A program made the position numbers and the translations under genes. The notes under the pieces were generated by a model. It ran no database searches and was not told the origin of the DNA. It saw nothing but the letters and a program-made list of their open reading frames with translations. DNA of 64,000 bases from Acanthochromis polyacanthus (taxonomy: Eukaryota; Chordata; Actinopteri; Pomacentridae), in NCBI RefSeq assembly GCF_021347895.1, contig NC_067116.1, positions 42,541,628 to 42,605,627 of the forward strand. The letters run 5' to 3'. Shown one piece after another: positions 26,501 through 41,500 of this stretch. Within the stretch, counting starts at the first letter, position 1; the number at the start of each line of letters is the position of its first letter.

Positions 26501-29500
26501 AACTTGAATTTACAGACTTTATTTATTAGATAAAAATGTTGTACGAGTGTTTTTCCATTTTTGAAAAATAAAAAATAACTTATTTTTTTCTCTTATTATT
26601 TGTGGCATTATACCTGTGTCATACTGCACTGGAGTGAGCTTTCTTTACTTTTAATCCTGGTTGTGCTGCTTCAATGGAGGGAAAATCTGCTTAGATGGTT
26701 AAAAAAATCATTGATGTTGTGCCAAATGACATTTGATTTACTTGGAAATCTGTTCGACTTTGGGTAAACAGAAGAAATTGTTCAAACTCACGGGCTTCAC
26801 TTGTCTGATTAAGATTAGATTTTTTTATCGAGAACTCATTCAGGTGAACTTTTATGACCTGAAATCCACAAAATGAATTCATGGTCAGGTTTGTGAAGAA
26901 AGCGTGTGACGTTCAGCCAGCGTGCAGGAAAACTGCGTTGGTGTCTGAAGCTCCAGCTGGATGTTCCATTACAGGAGAACACCGTGTTCCCTCAAATATG
27001 TGCTCCGTGTTTCACCCTGAAGCTGGTGAGGCTCCCCATTGTGTTGACAAAAATAGGACAAAGGCTCAGGACCTCATGTTCTGCTTCATGAACTCTATTT
27101 TTAGCTGAAAAAACCCCTCAGATATTGAACATTTTTGCATTCTTAACCTTTGTGACTATTTAATGTAGCATCAGTTCAATTTTTTTAATATCTGAAACAG
27201 AAGTAATTGTCAAGAAAACTTAATAGATATAGGGAATATGACAGTTTGGAATGAATCACCTGAGCTACAACACCTTCAACAGACTTGAACCTCTTGTAGT
27301 AGAGGTGGTCAGCGTGGAGGTGCAGCAGGCAGCTGGTCTTTGACTCGTCTAATGTTCTCCTTGAGCGGCTCACTGGCGCCTCCTGTGGATTAAAAACCAA
27401 AGACAGGAAGGACAGAAGGACGCTCTGATGATTCAGCCTGCAAAGTCAACATGAAGTGTTCGATTCTCACATGTGATTCGGTAAATAGTTTGCCTTTTAT
27501 GTAGGTGAAAAACCAACAAACTCATCGGATGCAAACATTGCAACACATTGAAATGTTGACTCTGTGTTGGAGTCCCGGTTTGAGATGTGGACGTGTTGCT
27601 GCAGGAACACAACTTGGAAAAAAAAAACCCACATCTGCTCAGGACATTTCAAGACCGAACAGTGGAAGTGATCTCCACCGGCAGGCATGTCGGTAAAAAT
27701 GGATCCATACCTATATCATAACAACAATAGGCACCAAAACCACCACCCAGTTGGTCAAAGGTCGACCATTAACACCGTACCCAAGGGACAGATTAGCTTA
27801 ATACATGCGGCAGATGTTCATAACGCCTGTTTTTATCATTTTACGACACAGTCAAGGTCTCCTGGAAAGAAGCAGCTCGACCCTCAGCAGGACACAGTCG
27901 TGTTTTCTTGAACCTGACATGTATTCTGTCATCCCTCTGGACTTATAACCTGTCATTTACTCCTGATGACTCAACAGGCTCAATAAAAGTGAGCGATTGA
28001 AAAAAACGAACATAAAGTTGGTCAGTTAAAACGGATGAATCAGACACATTAGTGAGCTTTCTCCAAGGAGCATTTATGGGTTGTGGAGTTATTTGGGTAT
28101 AAATGGAAGACAGAGGAGGACATTTTGAGGGTGATGACAGAAACCTAGAGAGTGTTTAAAAGTGTGTTTTCGTGAGGTTATGTCTGGACTGTCCTACCTG
28201 ATTGAGTCTGAGGTTTTGGGTGAGGATGTTTAGATGTTCTGCACCACAAAATCCACCAGGGCCAGACGTCACGTTGGGCAGGACTGAAAAAATGAGCACA
28301 GAAATACAGATTTATACACAAACGTAGAATATTTAATCTACTTTGTGGTTTTACAAACACTGTCGAGAACAATTATTCCATCAAATGTGTTCATTCAGTT
28401 AGTGGCCTCCAACAATCATACATGTTTTTTATATTGGTAAGTTTCCTTCTTTCAAGCTTTTTACATCCTAAAGTTTTATATTGTGGGTGCGTTTTACCGT
28501 CATTTACTTTGTACGGTGTCGTACTTTGTTTTGAAAGGCACCTATAAAAATATGTATTATTTAAATAACTGAACAGAGATCAGATTTGAGGTTGGTTCAA
28601 CTAGTTGTCATTCATTTATCTTATCTTCTATGCATCTTCTACACTGTAAGAATAATTCTTTGAAAACAGTGAAATGTGGCAGGAAGGGGCCAGAAACTGT
28701 TAAAAACTTTCAAAATAAAAGGCAAATATCTGAAAAACAATCATATTTTTCACGATTTGAACAGACACATTGTAATTACTGCCACTGTTATTTAAAGATA
28801 CATTTATGAGTCAATAAATAAATTAATAATGATAGTTAAAATTATATTAGATATTATCTCCAACTTAGTAAAACAGGGAAAATCTGTAAATGACACACAA
28901 ATAAACTATTTACCATTTATTCCATCTTTAATGTGCAAAAATCTTTTCAAATAACCACAAATATCTTGAAATAATTTTATTTCATTCTATTTTTTTAAAT
29001 TTGAGAAGAATAATTTTAAAATTTTACAGTCAAATGTTGTAAACGAGCAAATTTAACGCAACAAAATCATACAAGTTTGCTTTTTTTTCCTTTTTCACCA
29101 TCAGTATAATCAACATTGATCATTAATAATGGTGATTTTACTAGATTTTATCAGCAATTTAACATGTAAAATAACAGTTCAACAACTAATTTATCGTATA
29201 TTTAATCCTTAGCAAGTTCTTCTTTGAAATAATGGCACGTTTTTTTAATATAATTTTTATACAATAAAAAAAGGTGTAATTTTACAGTCAAATGCTGTAA
29301 AGAAATAATCACCATTTGTAAAATTGAGCATTTTTAATGTGAACATCAATTATGAGTACATTTTTCTGCAATTTTACTTGTTTTTCTGTATAATTTAATG
29401 TAACATGGACAATCTGTTTAGACAAAACATTCCTGTTTTCTTTTTTTCCCCCACAGTATGCAAGACTTTTATATGAACAGACAATGAGTTGTGATGTGTC

Positions 29501-32500
29501 ACAGTCTGATCTTTATAATCAAAAACACAAACAATCTTTGAATGTTTGTGTTTGGATAAGCGTGCTGCTTGGTGAGTGTGTTGTACCAGTTTAAACAAAG
29601 ACTGGGGAGGATCTCCAGCTGATAGGAGAGATGAACCATGCTGTGCTTTAGAAGTACTCTGAATATGTGGGAATATTTGGCAAATAGAAATCTTGCCACA
29701 TAGGAGACTTTTACAATGTTTGCCACAGCATTGTACAATCAAAAACATTTAATGAGGGTTTGTTTGCTTGGAATTCTCCCTACAATTCAAGGCCTTGTAA
29801 ACACGAGAGGACGAAGTGAAGCCACCTGATGCAAAATAAAGATCGTGGGATGTCTGGTTTATTCAGCAGCTAAATAAGGTCACAATTTATAGTTTACTAC
29901 CACAATAGAACATATTATATGTTTACAAGCAGGTGTCTTTATGGAGCACCTACTCATACACAAAGGTTATTCAAAGCATTTTACAGGCAAAGGTGAAAAA
30001 TTAAAACGCAAAAGATAAGATGCCAAAAACAGCAGGACACAATTCAGTTTATTAAATGGAATAAATCAAAAACAGCACTGGCAGAAATGAGTAAAGTGCT
30101 CTCAAAATGTAACTACATTTAACAGCATGATAAATTATGGGATTGAGGCCCTCAAACTGAAATTTTGCATGGATTTTGATTTTATTTACAACATTATATA
30201 TCTTTGTTTACGTCATTTCTGTAGTAACAGAAAAAAAATAAGTTGGCATCCAGTAATATTTTTTCTGTCTGAAGAACAGTCCAGATTATAAAACATATTC
30301 TAGTAGGAGCCAAGAAAATCTGAAAATTGTCACATTTACACTTAAATAAGTATGTCTACTGCTTTCAGATACATTCAGCGTTTCATGATTTGAAGTTGGA
30401 CCCACAAGATAATTTATGGTTTTAGGGGTCTGTGTTCCTCTTCATGGTCACCGATTTTGTATTAGTGTTACTTTCTAACGTTGACATTTTTAAAACCTAC
30501 ACAAAATAGATTTTTAATGCTCAAAGAGGCATTTAATTTGAAAATCAGACCTCTAAAAGGTGGTTCTTTATGGAACTATATTGAAACTAGGTCCTTAAAC
30601 AATCCGTTTCTGCTAATTTTCCTTGGAGCTCCATTTATATTGTCAGTTTTTTGTGGCTCTTTCTCTCAAACTTTTTGCTAAAAGGTTCATCGAGGAGCTA
30701 GAAAAAGTTCTTCACTTGCATCAATATGAAGAACCATCTCTGGTTTAAATTCATCACATTTACAAAGGTTTTATTTCAAGGTTGTCATAAACTTTAATAG
30801 CCATTTCTTTCTTCCGAAAAGGTTTAAAAGACGTTTAATAGTTGAAGCGCTCACCGAGCATCACGTTGAGCCACCAACGTTCTGACATTCTCAGACACGT
30901 TATAAATAGAAAACCCGCATTTGGAAAGCAGAGCGGTGGTCTGTGGGGGGTGACGGAGCGGCCTGTGGAAACACCGGGATGGCTGCTGGTTTGATTTCAC
31001 TAAAACAACAACGCTAGCCGTGATTTGCAACACCTCTGGGACATCTGCCTCGTTCACACTGATGCAAGAGTGACAGATCTGCAGTCGGGGGAGACATTTG
31101 TTACGTTTGCATGGATTGGTCCATCCGGCTGCGCTGAAAAAGCCGCAGAATTTCACAAAAATGCAAAAGGTCAGAAGGACTTCACATTGCAACAGACTGT
31201 ATTCGGCTTATGGTCAAGGATTGTGGGGAAGCTGCACATAAACATGGATGTAAAGATGTAAATGTAAAGTAATGCTGCCACATGTTTCAGTGGATTATTT
31301 AACAAAGACTGTGGTCAAACCAAACAGAAAACACACTGTTGCAGTGGCATTAATACACAGGAAAAAAAAGATGTTTGAATTCCACATTTACAGTAGAGTC
31401 ACATGGCATTATAATCACTCTCACATGTCATTTGAGAGCAACAGAATCAGGCAGCGCTTTGCCAGTTAACTGCTGACCCATAAGAACTTCAAAGTGTGAC
31501 GCTCTCTGTCACCAGTTCTCTCTCTGTGGGTCAGCAATGGGAGATGGCAACACATGATTGGATCACACCATCCTCCCAAACTCTTCCAGCCAATCACTGA
31601 TCTGCAATTCATTCTATACATGCCATGAGTTGGGGTGGGGGGTAGAAGTGGAGACCTATATGGCATGCGTCGACCTACTGACAAAATTATTTCCAGACCT
31701 GTCAACTCGCTCATGTTCGCTCCGTCTTTTTCTCTCAGGTTGTCGATGCATCTCGTTTTTGCAGGGGATAAAGCTTTCTGATTTGCTAAGCCCAACTGAC
31801 AAAAGCCAAACTGACAAACTTCTCCAGAGACCATAAATAACTGAATCTGGTGATCACAACCACTTTTTAATCCATGACAAACTGCTGTGCAGAAAAAGAT
31901 TTTCCCACATGAAAAATCAGCGTCTCATTTCAGCCAACAGTCGCATTACCAGGGGCTGTTGGAAAGGAGAAGAAAACTTATTCCAGAGCCTGAGATCTTA
32001 ATGCAGCTTTGAGTATGACAACTACATCAACGTTTAAATCTTCAAAGGTCTGTGTAATGAAAACCCATTTTATTGGGTTTTGTAATTGGTATAAACTTGG
32101 AGGTGTAAAGTAAAAGTTAAAGATGTGAATACATTTACTTTTGCCATTCTTCAGGCCCTTTAACGACTACATAACCTCCCAGTTTTACAAGCCATTGAGA
32201 ATCTGAGCCCCAAGTAAAGCTGCAAGAGTGAACACAAGAGTTTTTGTGCACTCCCAGCATCGAAGGAGCTGAACACCCAGTGGATTACTGTTATTATTCA
32301 TGCCATGTTAGAACACTGTGGGATAATGTTGCTAACATTGCTATTAGCTTTGGTATGTTGGTTTATGATGGTTGGTGGTACATCCGAGCTCTGTGGAAAC
32401 TGTAACACCGAGGAACATTCAGAAATGGTAGAAGTTTTATTTTGAAACCAATTACCAAGCACTGAGTGTGCTATTGTGTTTCCATGTCACCTGTTGTGTC

Positions 32501-35500
32501 CTAGTTCAACCAAAACTCATCTGCTGTTTATATCTGTTAGCTTCTCTCCTGCTCTCTGTGCTCACAAACTGCATTATAACACTGCTGAATTCCTTAGAAA
32601 GTTATTCTCTAATAGATTTCTCTGTTTCTGCTGTTAGATAGTAGAACAAGTATGAAATAGTGACTGAAACACAGGCCATTAAGACTACATTTTATAGACC
32701 AGCAGTCACTTCCTACTTGTCTATGCTACTTCTTGACAGCCACAATGTTGTCTGATAAATTCAAACACAAGTTAAAAACAACAGGTGTGATGTGAACTCA
32801 GGGATATTTTCATGTCAAATGGTTGCTCAGAGAGAAAGCTAGAAATCGGGTGTGTGTTGGCTACCATGAGATCAAGTGTTTTGCTCTGTGTAGTCAATCA
32901 CAGAGAGAGTCTTCTTACTGAAGGGGGCGGGGACAGCCTGGATTTAAAGCTATACACACAAACAGGACTAAAACCAGGAGTTATGTAGTCGTGGTTGAAT
33001 TCACAATCTTTGCAGTATTTTGAACTCAACAAAAGATCCATTCTGTGGACCTGTGAGACTTTGCTTAACCCTTTACGCTTCAGTGCGTCGTAGGTGTACC
33101 GCCGGCGGTACACTTACTAATTTGCATAGGAATTTCAAGAATGTCCGATGGCTGCAAACACGATTATACAAACACTATACGCCGATGGAAAGCTTAGATT
33201 CTCATGAATCCGCCGGTATAAACCACTTTCAGATGTGATTACCACAGCGGGTGAGAAAAACACATTTGTCCGACAAAAACGAATATCCATCCATCCGTTC
33301 TCTATACACGGCTTCAACGCACACAGCGCGACTCACATTTCCGGGTTCATTATTACGCACAGAAAAAAGATTCCACAAAAAACGGCCATAATCCAACCTT
33401 TTACATCCAGACAACACAAGCCAGTAAACTGTTTTGTCCAAAACATGTTCTGAAGTCGGTATAAAATCCACGAATCGGTCGTTTTCAAGGAAATGCACCT
33501 TGCGATGCGCGTCCAATATTCCCTGTATTTTTCGTAATTTTTTTTATTTAAAAATAGAATATTAGCGATTTTTTTGTACTGAAAATGGCTGGAATTGACT
33601 GAAGCTTAAAGGGTTAATTTCCCAAAAAGGATCAAAATATGGACCTTTGATTTGTGCTGTTGTGCATTATTTCCTTGGTGTTTTAAAGGAAGGTATAGCA
33701 GTGGCTAAAACAAAACAAGAGTAATAAAATACCTATTTTTATCCCAGGAATTGTGGTACACCTCCACTATTGCTATAAAGTCACTGCTCAAGTGCCTAAT
33801 AAATGACACTTTGGTCATTTAGACATCCTCCCAGTTTACCCAGACTCCACTGTGGTCAGTTTTTGTGCCAAAACAACGTCATGGAAGCTGTCTGTAGGAG
33901 TGCTCAGCATTACTCATGAAAACAGGCCCATTGCTCAGATCTACCAGTTATTCAAAGATGTTTTGAAACACAACAACCCACAGTTCTGTTAAATAATTTA
34001 ATTTGGACACTTGGTGGGAAGTTGTCGACCTCATGCAGTACAGATATCCCCTTTAAACAAACTCCCAATTTATGTAATTTATGAATCCTATAGAGCTGAA
34101 GTTGCATTTCAGTTTTGTATGACTTCCTGAATATTAGCTTGGAATGAGGCATGGAAATCCTGCTACTTTATTTCAGTGCATGGTTATCTTTATGCGATAG
34201 CCTTTTCTTGCACTTATCAGGATGCCACTAATCCAGACCTGTGAATGCAACACAGCTGTGGCCCCAACACGAGACACTGATAATCTTTATTTCATTGCTG
34301 CAACAACGAGAGGTCAACCAGTGTCAGAGATAATGCTCCAATCCTCCAAGGTTTGTTTGCAGTTTGGCAATGAACGTGATGAAGAAACAGATGTTTGAAG
34401 GACAGTTTATGTGATGGTTAAACTGAATACTTGACAGAGTTGCTTTAGTGTGCAATCTCAGGGAAAAATTTATTGACTCTTTCCAAGAGACACACTGAGA
34501 TTTCTGTTGCCTTACACTTATCTCGGGTTGGGTCACAGTGGGCTAAACTGGGCATTCCTGGAGTCTGCTTGCCAAGAAATTTTATAGCTCCTAGTCAGTG
34601 ATCCAAAGGTGTTCACAGGCCAGATGAGATACATAATTCCTCCTGCAATTATGGGTAGACCTCGAGAACTCCTGCGAGTTGGCCATGCCCAGAAAACCTC
34701 CAAAGGAAGGCATCTTAATGAAATATTTGACCAATTCAGCTAGCTGCTTTTGATGCAAAAGAGCAGTGATTCTACTCCAAGCTGCCTCCAGATGTCAGAG
34801 TTTCTCATCCTACATTACGGAGGAAAGTTTTTGGTGACTTGTATCCACAACCACATTCCTCACTATCCAGAGGTCATGATCACAGGTGAGGGTCAAAACA
34901 AAGACCCACTGATGAATAGAAACCCTCTTCACCACACAGTCCAGTACAACGCCACATTACTGCCAACGCTACCCCAGTTTGTCTGTTCAGGTCAAGCTCT
35001 GTTTTCATGTCACACTTGAAAAATATCCCGAGACACGGCGAAATTCTTTTGCTTGGGTCAACAACCAAGCTACAGAGAGCAATCTAACAGTTTCCAGCAG
35101 AAAACTGTGGCCTCAGATTTGGAGATTCAGCTGCAAGCCACCCCGTGTGCGCTGAAGGTCACAGTCTGAGAGCCAACAGAACCACATCATCTGCAAAAAA
35201 CAGAGTCTCAGATCCCCAGACCAGACACCATCCTCACCCCGACTGTGATCCCGTCTATGAATCTTACAAACAGAATCGGACACCACTGGAAACCTTGCAC
35301 AACACCTCCGGGAAATATGTCCCAATTTGTGACCAGTTGTCTTGCAACAGAACACCATATTCCAGTAGAAACCCCCCACAAGACTCCCCAGAGGCTGCTA
35401 CTGTACCAGTATTGAGGGAAAAATGTTTGTAAAACCCCTTTCAGTTTGACAGAGCAATTGAGAACCTTGCAGTTAAACATTAAGAGATTTCCTGCTATAA

Positions 35501-38500
35501 AGAAACCGTGCGTGAATTTATTACTAACGAAAATATGAGGTTAATAGTTAGCCATCATTCATAGTGATGTGAACCTTCAAAGGGAAAGTCACATGAACTT
35601 AGGCGTAGTTTCACTGCAGACAGAGAGAGTGGAAGGATTATAGATTAAAGCAATTTCAGATCACCTCAAAAATTAGTTAAAATGGGTATGGCTTCCAGTA
35701 TAAATCTGGGTTTAATAAAACGGATATAACAGACAGTGAAAACTGATATGCATCCTCATAATCAAGGTAGATCAGAGTGCAGAAGTATGATCTGTCCTAC
35801 TGTAAAGTACCTAAAACAAAGGAAAAAATAAAAGAAAATGTGACTGTAGGAGCCAAATATTATGGAGTAAGCAGAATTATTATCTACAGTATGGACATTG
35901 GGTGGTCAGGTGTTTGACCCCTGAAAGAACAAAGGGTTTTTGAACACTGGAGCAGCTGCATGTTAATTGTGTTTGTTGTATGGATTGAAGAAGAAAAGAC
36001 TTTGTTCACATTTATGCACGAGTGGACCCTCATTTCTGTAGCTGGAAAGTAATAAATATTCTAGAGGGTCCATTTTCCTGTTTCTGTTTTAAACGCTAAA
36101 ATTAAAATCTGAGAAAATTGGCCTATATTTTCCTTTTTGTTCAGTCCCCACTAATACTAAGATCAGACGGCATCATGTGAAAAACTTTAATGGGCTTGGT
36201 TTAATCCCATTTTCTGTGTTTGTATCGGGAATTGTTTCATTTCTTTGTTGTTTCAACATCCACTATTCACTGAAACTTAAAGTAAGAAACTTTCAGTAAC
36301 CTAATCAGACTGAAATCAATCAATGAATAGTCAGTTAAGTTCTCAGATAAGTTATAAGACACTTCATCAGAAATAAATAGACAACACAAACATAATATGA
36401 CCAAATATTAGAATAACAAACTACAACTCATCATTGTACAATTAATCGTAGGATAATATTTGATTTTAAAGCATAACAAGCAGATTGTTGCAGGTGTCCG
36501 CATGCCGCCAAACTGTAGTTTTCTCAAAATGGCCGCCCTTGGCCCCGTCCTATGTCCTGAACCTCGTAGACCTCATGACATCCAACATCTCAAGGGACAG
36601 AAAATTCCTCGTACAACCTTTGTTGTCTCCAGACGACAACCACAGGAAGTGGAAATACACACAGGAGTCGACGCATTATGTCACCGTTTCTTGTCCCAAT
36701 TTACCCCCTTTTGTACGTAGGCATTGATTGTTTACTAAAATTTATCATGAGCCAAATCGTTCCCAGTTTCCTGCAGATATGCTGGCCGGTGAATGAAAGA
36801 ACAGGATGTTGTCAGCTGCTATCTAATGTAAAGTTTTGCGACAGATTTTTTTGAAAGGGGCTGAAGAAATGGCGGGGGAGCAGGGAGGAAGGCAGCCACC
36901 GAGTCTGTGTGGACTTAAGGACAAACACAGGAGGGTTCTGGCACCGACCGAACCGTGTTTCCAGGAAAATGTTTTCTTGGAAATAGTCTAACACTAATGC
37001 AAAATATGCACGCGCAGCTGTAGCATGCACGCAGACAGAAACACACACATGCATTTTGATCCATGACGACTGCCATCTGGCCAAGTCATGAGCGCAATCG
37101 TAAGCCAAACTAAGAGTTGACTTTAATGTGTTGCCGTAGAAACCGTCTCTAAGGCCATCAAACCCTGCAGAACCCTCAACATGCTTAGATTTTCTTCTCA
37201 AAGTGACATCCTTCTACCTACTGCTGCCATTGCACTGAACCTCTTTAGCCTTCCACTCCTCTTTCACATTCATACCTTCCTCATGACTTTAGCCTCTGTG
37301 GTCCACTCCTCTTACAAAAGTCCCGCCATCTTGGTTTTATCTTTGCTTTGGCCAACGCCCAAGCACAGAGGGCCCCAGCCCCCCCGCCAGAGCTCTATAG
37401 GCTGAGCAGTTATATTATAACTCCACTCTGATCACAGGGTTCAATGACTCCTTGTCACCTTAGCTTGAACTTAACCTGGAGGCTGCAGATACTGCATGAG
37501 ACAAGAAGAATGGGGATTTAAAAACAGCAGAGAAGTTGTGTTTTGCTGTAGTTGTTTGTCTTTCTGTGAGTCTGCCAAAAGAGCTGTGGATTACAATGTT
37601 CAGGGAGCTCTAATGTAGCGAGGCATTTCTTTTTGTGCCCTTTCCCAACATCTGCAAAAGGCCAGGAAAATCAGCTGAGGTTATGGGGTGTCATTTGGAC
37701 GCTTTCGTTCTCCTAATGCACAAACGTCAGGTTTGTTTTATGATCCTGGACACTGAGGGACAATTACAAGAGAGCCAGTTAAAGCTTGAGTGCTGAGACG
37801 TCTTTAGCAAAGATATTCTTCAAGACTAGAAAACAAAAGCAGTCTTACTCATGTCGTCCTCGTGGTAGATTATGGAGTGATGATCTGTCGGGTTGCTGGT
37901 GTATCTATAGGCTGGTTCTACGTGGAAAGTCCCGTTGTCAGTGTGAATGGTTCCCTCAAACTGACCCTGTAACATGGATCCATAGCAGGAAGAACCATGT
38001 TCCCCTGAAAGTCCAGGTCAAGAGAGATAACATGTCAGGATTGGAAAGACGAAACTGAATAAGAGATAACAGAAAACTAACAGGTAGAAACAGATTGATA
38101 GAGTGAACAGATAAAAAACCTGATGATGAGAGGCAGCAGTCAGTTTTGACGTGAGAAAGCTATGAATTGAATCACATCAAATCTGGCGGTTCCAGGAGGT
38201 TTTACTTTAATCAGAGTGTTTTTCCACAAGATGTTTATCCAGATGTCTGATCCAAACTACGAAGAAAAGATTATGAATAACTATTGTGACTAGAATCCTA
38301 TTTTCTCATTGATTAAAGCTATGAAAGCTAATTTCTGTGCATCAAAATTACATATTGAGAAGATTTTTTTTCATGAAAATGATTCCGCCGTGCCTTACAA
38401 TGACTTAAACATAATTTTACAATGTTGCTTCCTCTAGAATCTGCAGATTTATTCAGCTCACTGCCTTCATCGACAGTTCTGCTCCTCTGTTTGCTGCAGC

Positions 38501-41500
38501 TCAAGCACTCCAGCTCACCATCAGCTCTCTTCAAACACTGTAAAACTGCTCTTGGCTGCATGTTAGGAAGTTGTAAGTGGAGTTATTCAGCCACTAAAGT
38601 TTGAACCAGATTATGAAGAAGAATCCTATCAAGCTGGAAATGTTCCCACTACATTTGCCAACATCACCTACAAGTTCTAATAATGTTTGAAAGAAAACAT
38701 TTTAATCTAATGTTCAAAGAATGTTTTAAGGATATTTATCATTCCAAATAATGTTTCCGTGAGGTTAAAAGTTGACTGAGAATGTTTTAACTTTCAAAAG
38801 AGGAATGTTGTAACAAAAGAAGAATATTTTCAAGCCAACATTCAAGAAATGTTTTCTAAATATTTGCAAGGTCCTAGAAGAAAGAATGGGTTTTATTAAA
38901 AGATTCCTGTAATTTGTTGTATTAAGGTGGACCACTTTACCTGCAATTTTCTGAAGATGTTTTGGGGATGTTGCTATTCAGAACAGTGTTACATTAAAAA
39001 AAAACAGAGGAAGGACGTTAAAAGTGCACCTTTCAGAGTGGCCTTTTATTGTGGGCAATCTAAGGCACACCTGTGAGGTGGGATGGATTATCTCAGCAAA
39101 GGAGAAGTGCTCACTATCACAGATTTAGACAGATTTGTGAAAATTTTTTGAGAGAAATGGTGACATTGTGTATGTGGAAAAAGTTTTAGATCTTTGAGTT
39201 CATCTTATAAAAAATGGGAGCAAAAACAAAAGTGTTGCGTTTATATTTTTGTTGATTGTAGAAGAGGAAAACACTCAGCTGTGGTGTTGACTGCTTATTT
39301 GTCTTATGATGTGTCCATATTTAAAAAAAACCAAAACGCAGTATCGACAAATTAACAAGGTTATAAACTTGATTGATTTTCATTGTAGGAGGTCTTTAAC
39401 TCTTTCCATCCAGGAGGTCCCATTACCAGGACCAGGTATCATCTGCATAATGACGCCACTTTGAGTGACAGCTTTGATTTGGCAGAAGAAAAAATTTGAC
39501 TTTTTCCAGGAGTTTTTCAAAACTCATAACATTTATTATATTTCAGTCTCTCACCTATAGAGCCCAGTGTTGTCCAGTTTGGTCTTACAGTTGTGGAACT
39601 GTGTGCTACTAAATTTTGGGGAAAATTTAAAAAAAAAAAAAAAAAGCCTGGAGCTCAAGATGTAATAGCTTCTAAATTGTCCGTTAATTTGATTCAAAGG
39701 CAGGTAAATTGTTTCCAGCCCCACAGGAGTTCAGATATTCGCATCATACCCACCCCGTAGAGTTCCTGAGTATATGTGGGAGAGGTCAGCCGATGTGGAA
39801 CCATTTTCACTGACCACCCTGAATTTTTCGGAGAATTCTGCGGCATTTTGTCTCAAAAGCAGACGGAAAGTTCTGGAGGGAGACAAAAAAACACAAAGAG
39901 CTTACAGATCAAAGCAGCACTCAGAGCTTTGTAGTGTTCTGGGAAGTGAGTAGATCCATCATCAGCTGGAAAATATGGACTAATAACTAACTAATGGTTG
40001 ACATGTTTTATTGGTTTGGGAACAAAGAGTTTGTTCATACAGAAATAAAATAATAAATTCAAACAGACTGTGCTGTAGAAGCAGCTGCACAAGTTACAGA
40101 AAAGTGAATTTACCTGTGAAAGGCAGTGAAATCCAAATGTAGAGTATAATCCTGAGATTGTGCAGCTCTCTTGGCTCTCAAGTGCTTCCTGTGAAGGTCC
40201 TCCTTGTCGTATGAGAGGCCCTCATAATACTTTATATATGGACTGATGCTGCTCACAGCACCTGGTGGAGAGAAGAACAGTTCATTTACAAGACAAAGGC
40301 AACATTTTTAATCAGTTATTGTTTCCACTTCATAATAGTCCTTCTCTAAATGTTTTTACTGATTATTTAGTCTAATTTTCTGCTTACTCATCTCTATTGT
40401 GAATATGTTACAGAGTTTGGAGAGTTCTGCATTTATTGGATTAAAATATTGAAAATTCACCCATTACCACTGTTCTGGCCTCTGCTGGTTGTGGGCTTTC
40501 CTTTATGTGATGAGTTCTTGTAGCCTCAGTGTGGGGGGATGGTTTGGACAGACTTTTGAATAAACTCAGCTAGGGAGCATGCCTCAGACCCCACCTGTCT
40601 CCAATCATGGATGATTGTCTTGGAGCTCCAGACCTAGGCTGTCCGAAATCGCATACTAACGTACTACATACTACATACTCAATGAGTATATACTGTATAC
40701 TACGTACTATAAGTATGATTAGAATGCCGACCGTTCACACTGTAGTATACTACTACGTTTCCCATAATGCATTTCATACCTCCGATGACAAAAACCGGAA
40801 GTATGGCTATCAAATATCTCGGCTGAATGCCGGCTTCAGGTCGATTTTACGCTAACAAACAGTCGCATAATTAATGTGGCAATTTCAAGCCGGCACTCCT
40901 CATGCAGTTATTAGCCAGATTATGCGAATCGTTTCAATTGTAGCGGCAGGCTACTGGAGGTAGCTGCTACTTGTTCTGTATGCAAAGCGAGCTGCTGCAA
41001 CTAGCTGCTAGCATTCAGTAGCACGTTGTGAGGCGTCTGACAAATTTAAAACAGTCAGAAAACGGCTATTTCTCAAATCTGTGGGGTGATTAGGATGACT
41101 ACTTAACCACATAAAATAAAATAAAAATCGCCCCGGTCCGGCCACAGATCCCGCGGAGGCTTCCATTTCGGTGAGTAGCTCGCAAAGCATTATGGGGCGG
41201 TTCAGTATGACTAGTCTGGTCACTGCGCATACTTAAAAAATTTCTCGTGTACTCAATCTTTTCATACTATCTAATGTGAACACACTACATACTTATTTTG
41301 ACGTCACACTTAGTATGAGTAGTACGTTAGTATGCCATTTCGGACACAGCGCTACTCTCCAGCCCTTGTTCCTTTCCCCGCCTACTGCCGTACCTGATTG
41401 GCCCACACTCAGTTCCCTGCACCAACCAGACTGTAGTAATCACCACACCTGGGATTTAAATCTGCAGCTGACCTTACACTCAGTGAGCTGTGATTTAATG

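Noticed and set aside
30855..30999. Possible extra ADAM10-like exon (145 nt, AG...GTGAGC, open in the incoming phase)
   Set aside because: Its protein does not resemble the family and it would shift exon 5 and 6 into a frame that ends in a stop, while joining exon 4 directly to 28283 gives perfect family homology. At most a frame-breaking cassette.
31466..31834. 122-codon minus-strand ORF
   Set aside because: No family resemblance and an overlapping ORF of similar size on the other strand; likely chance or repeat.
36812..37201. 129-codon minus-strand ORF
   Set aside because: No recognisable domain, no splice partners in phase; low-complexity composition. Intronic chance ORF.
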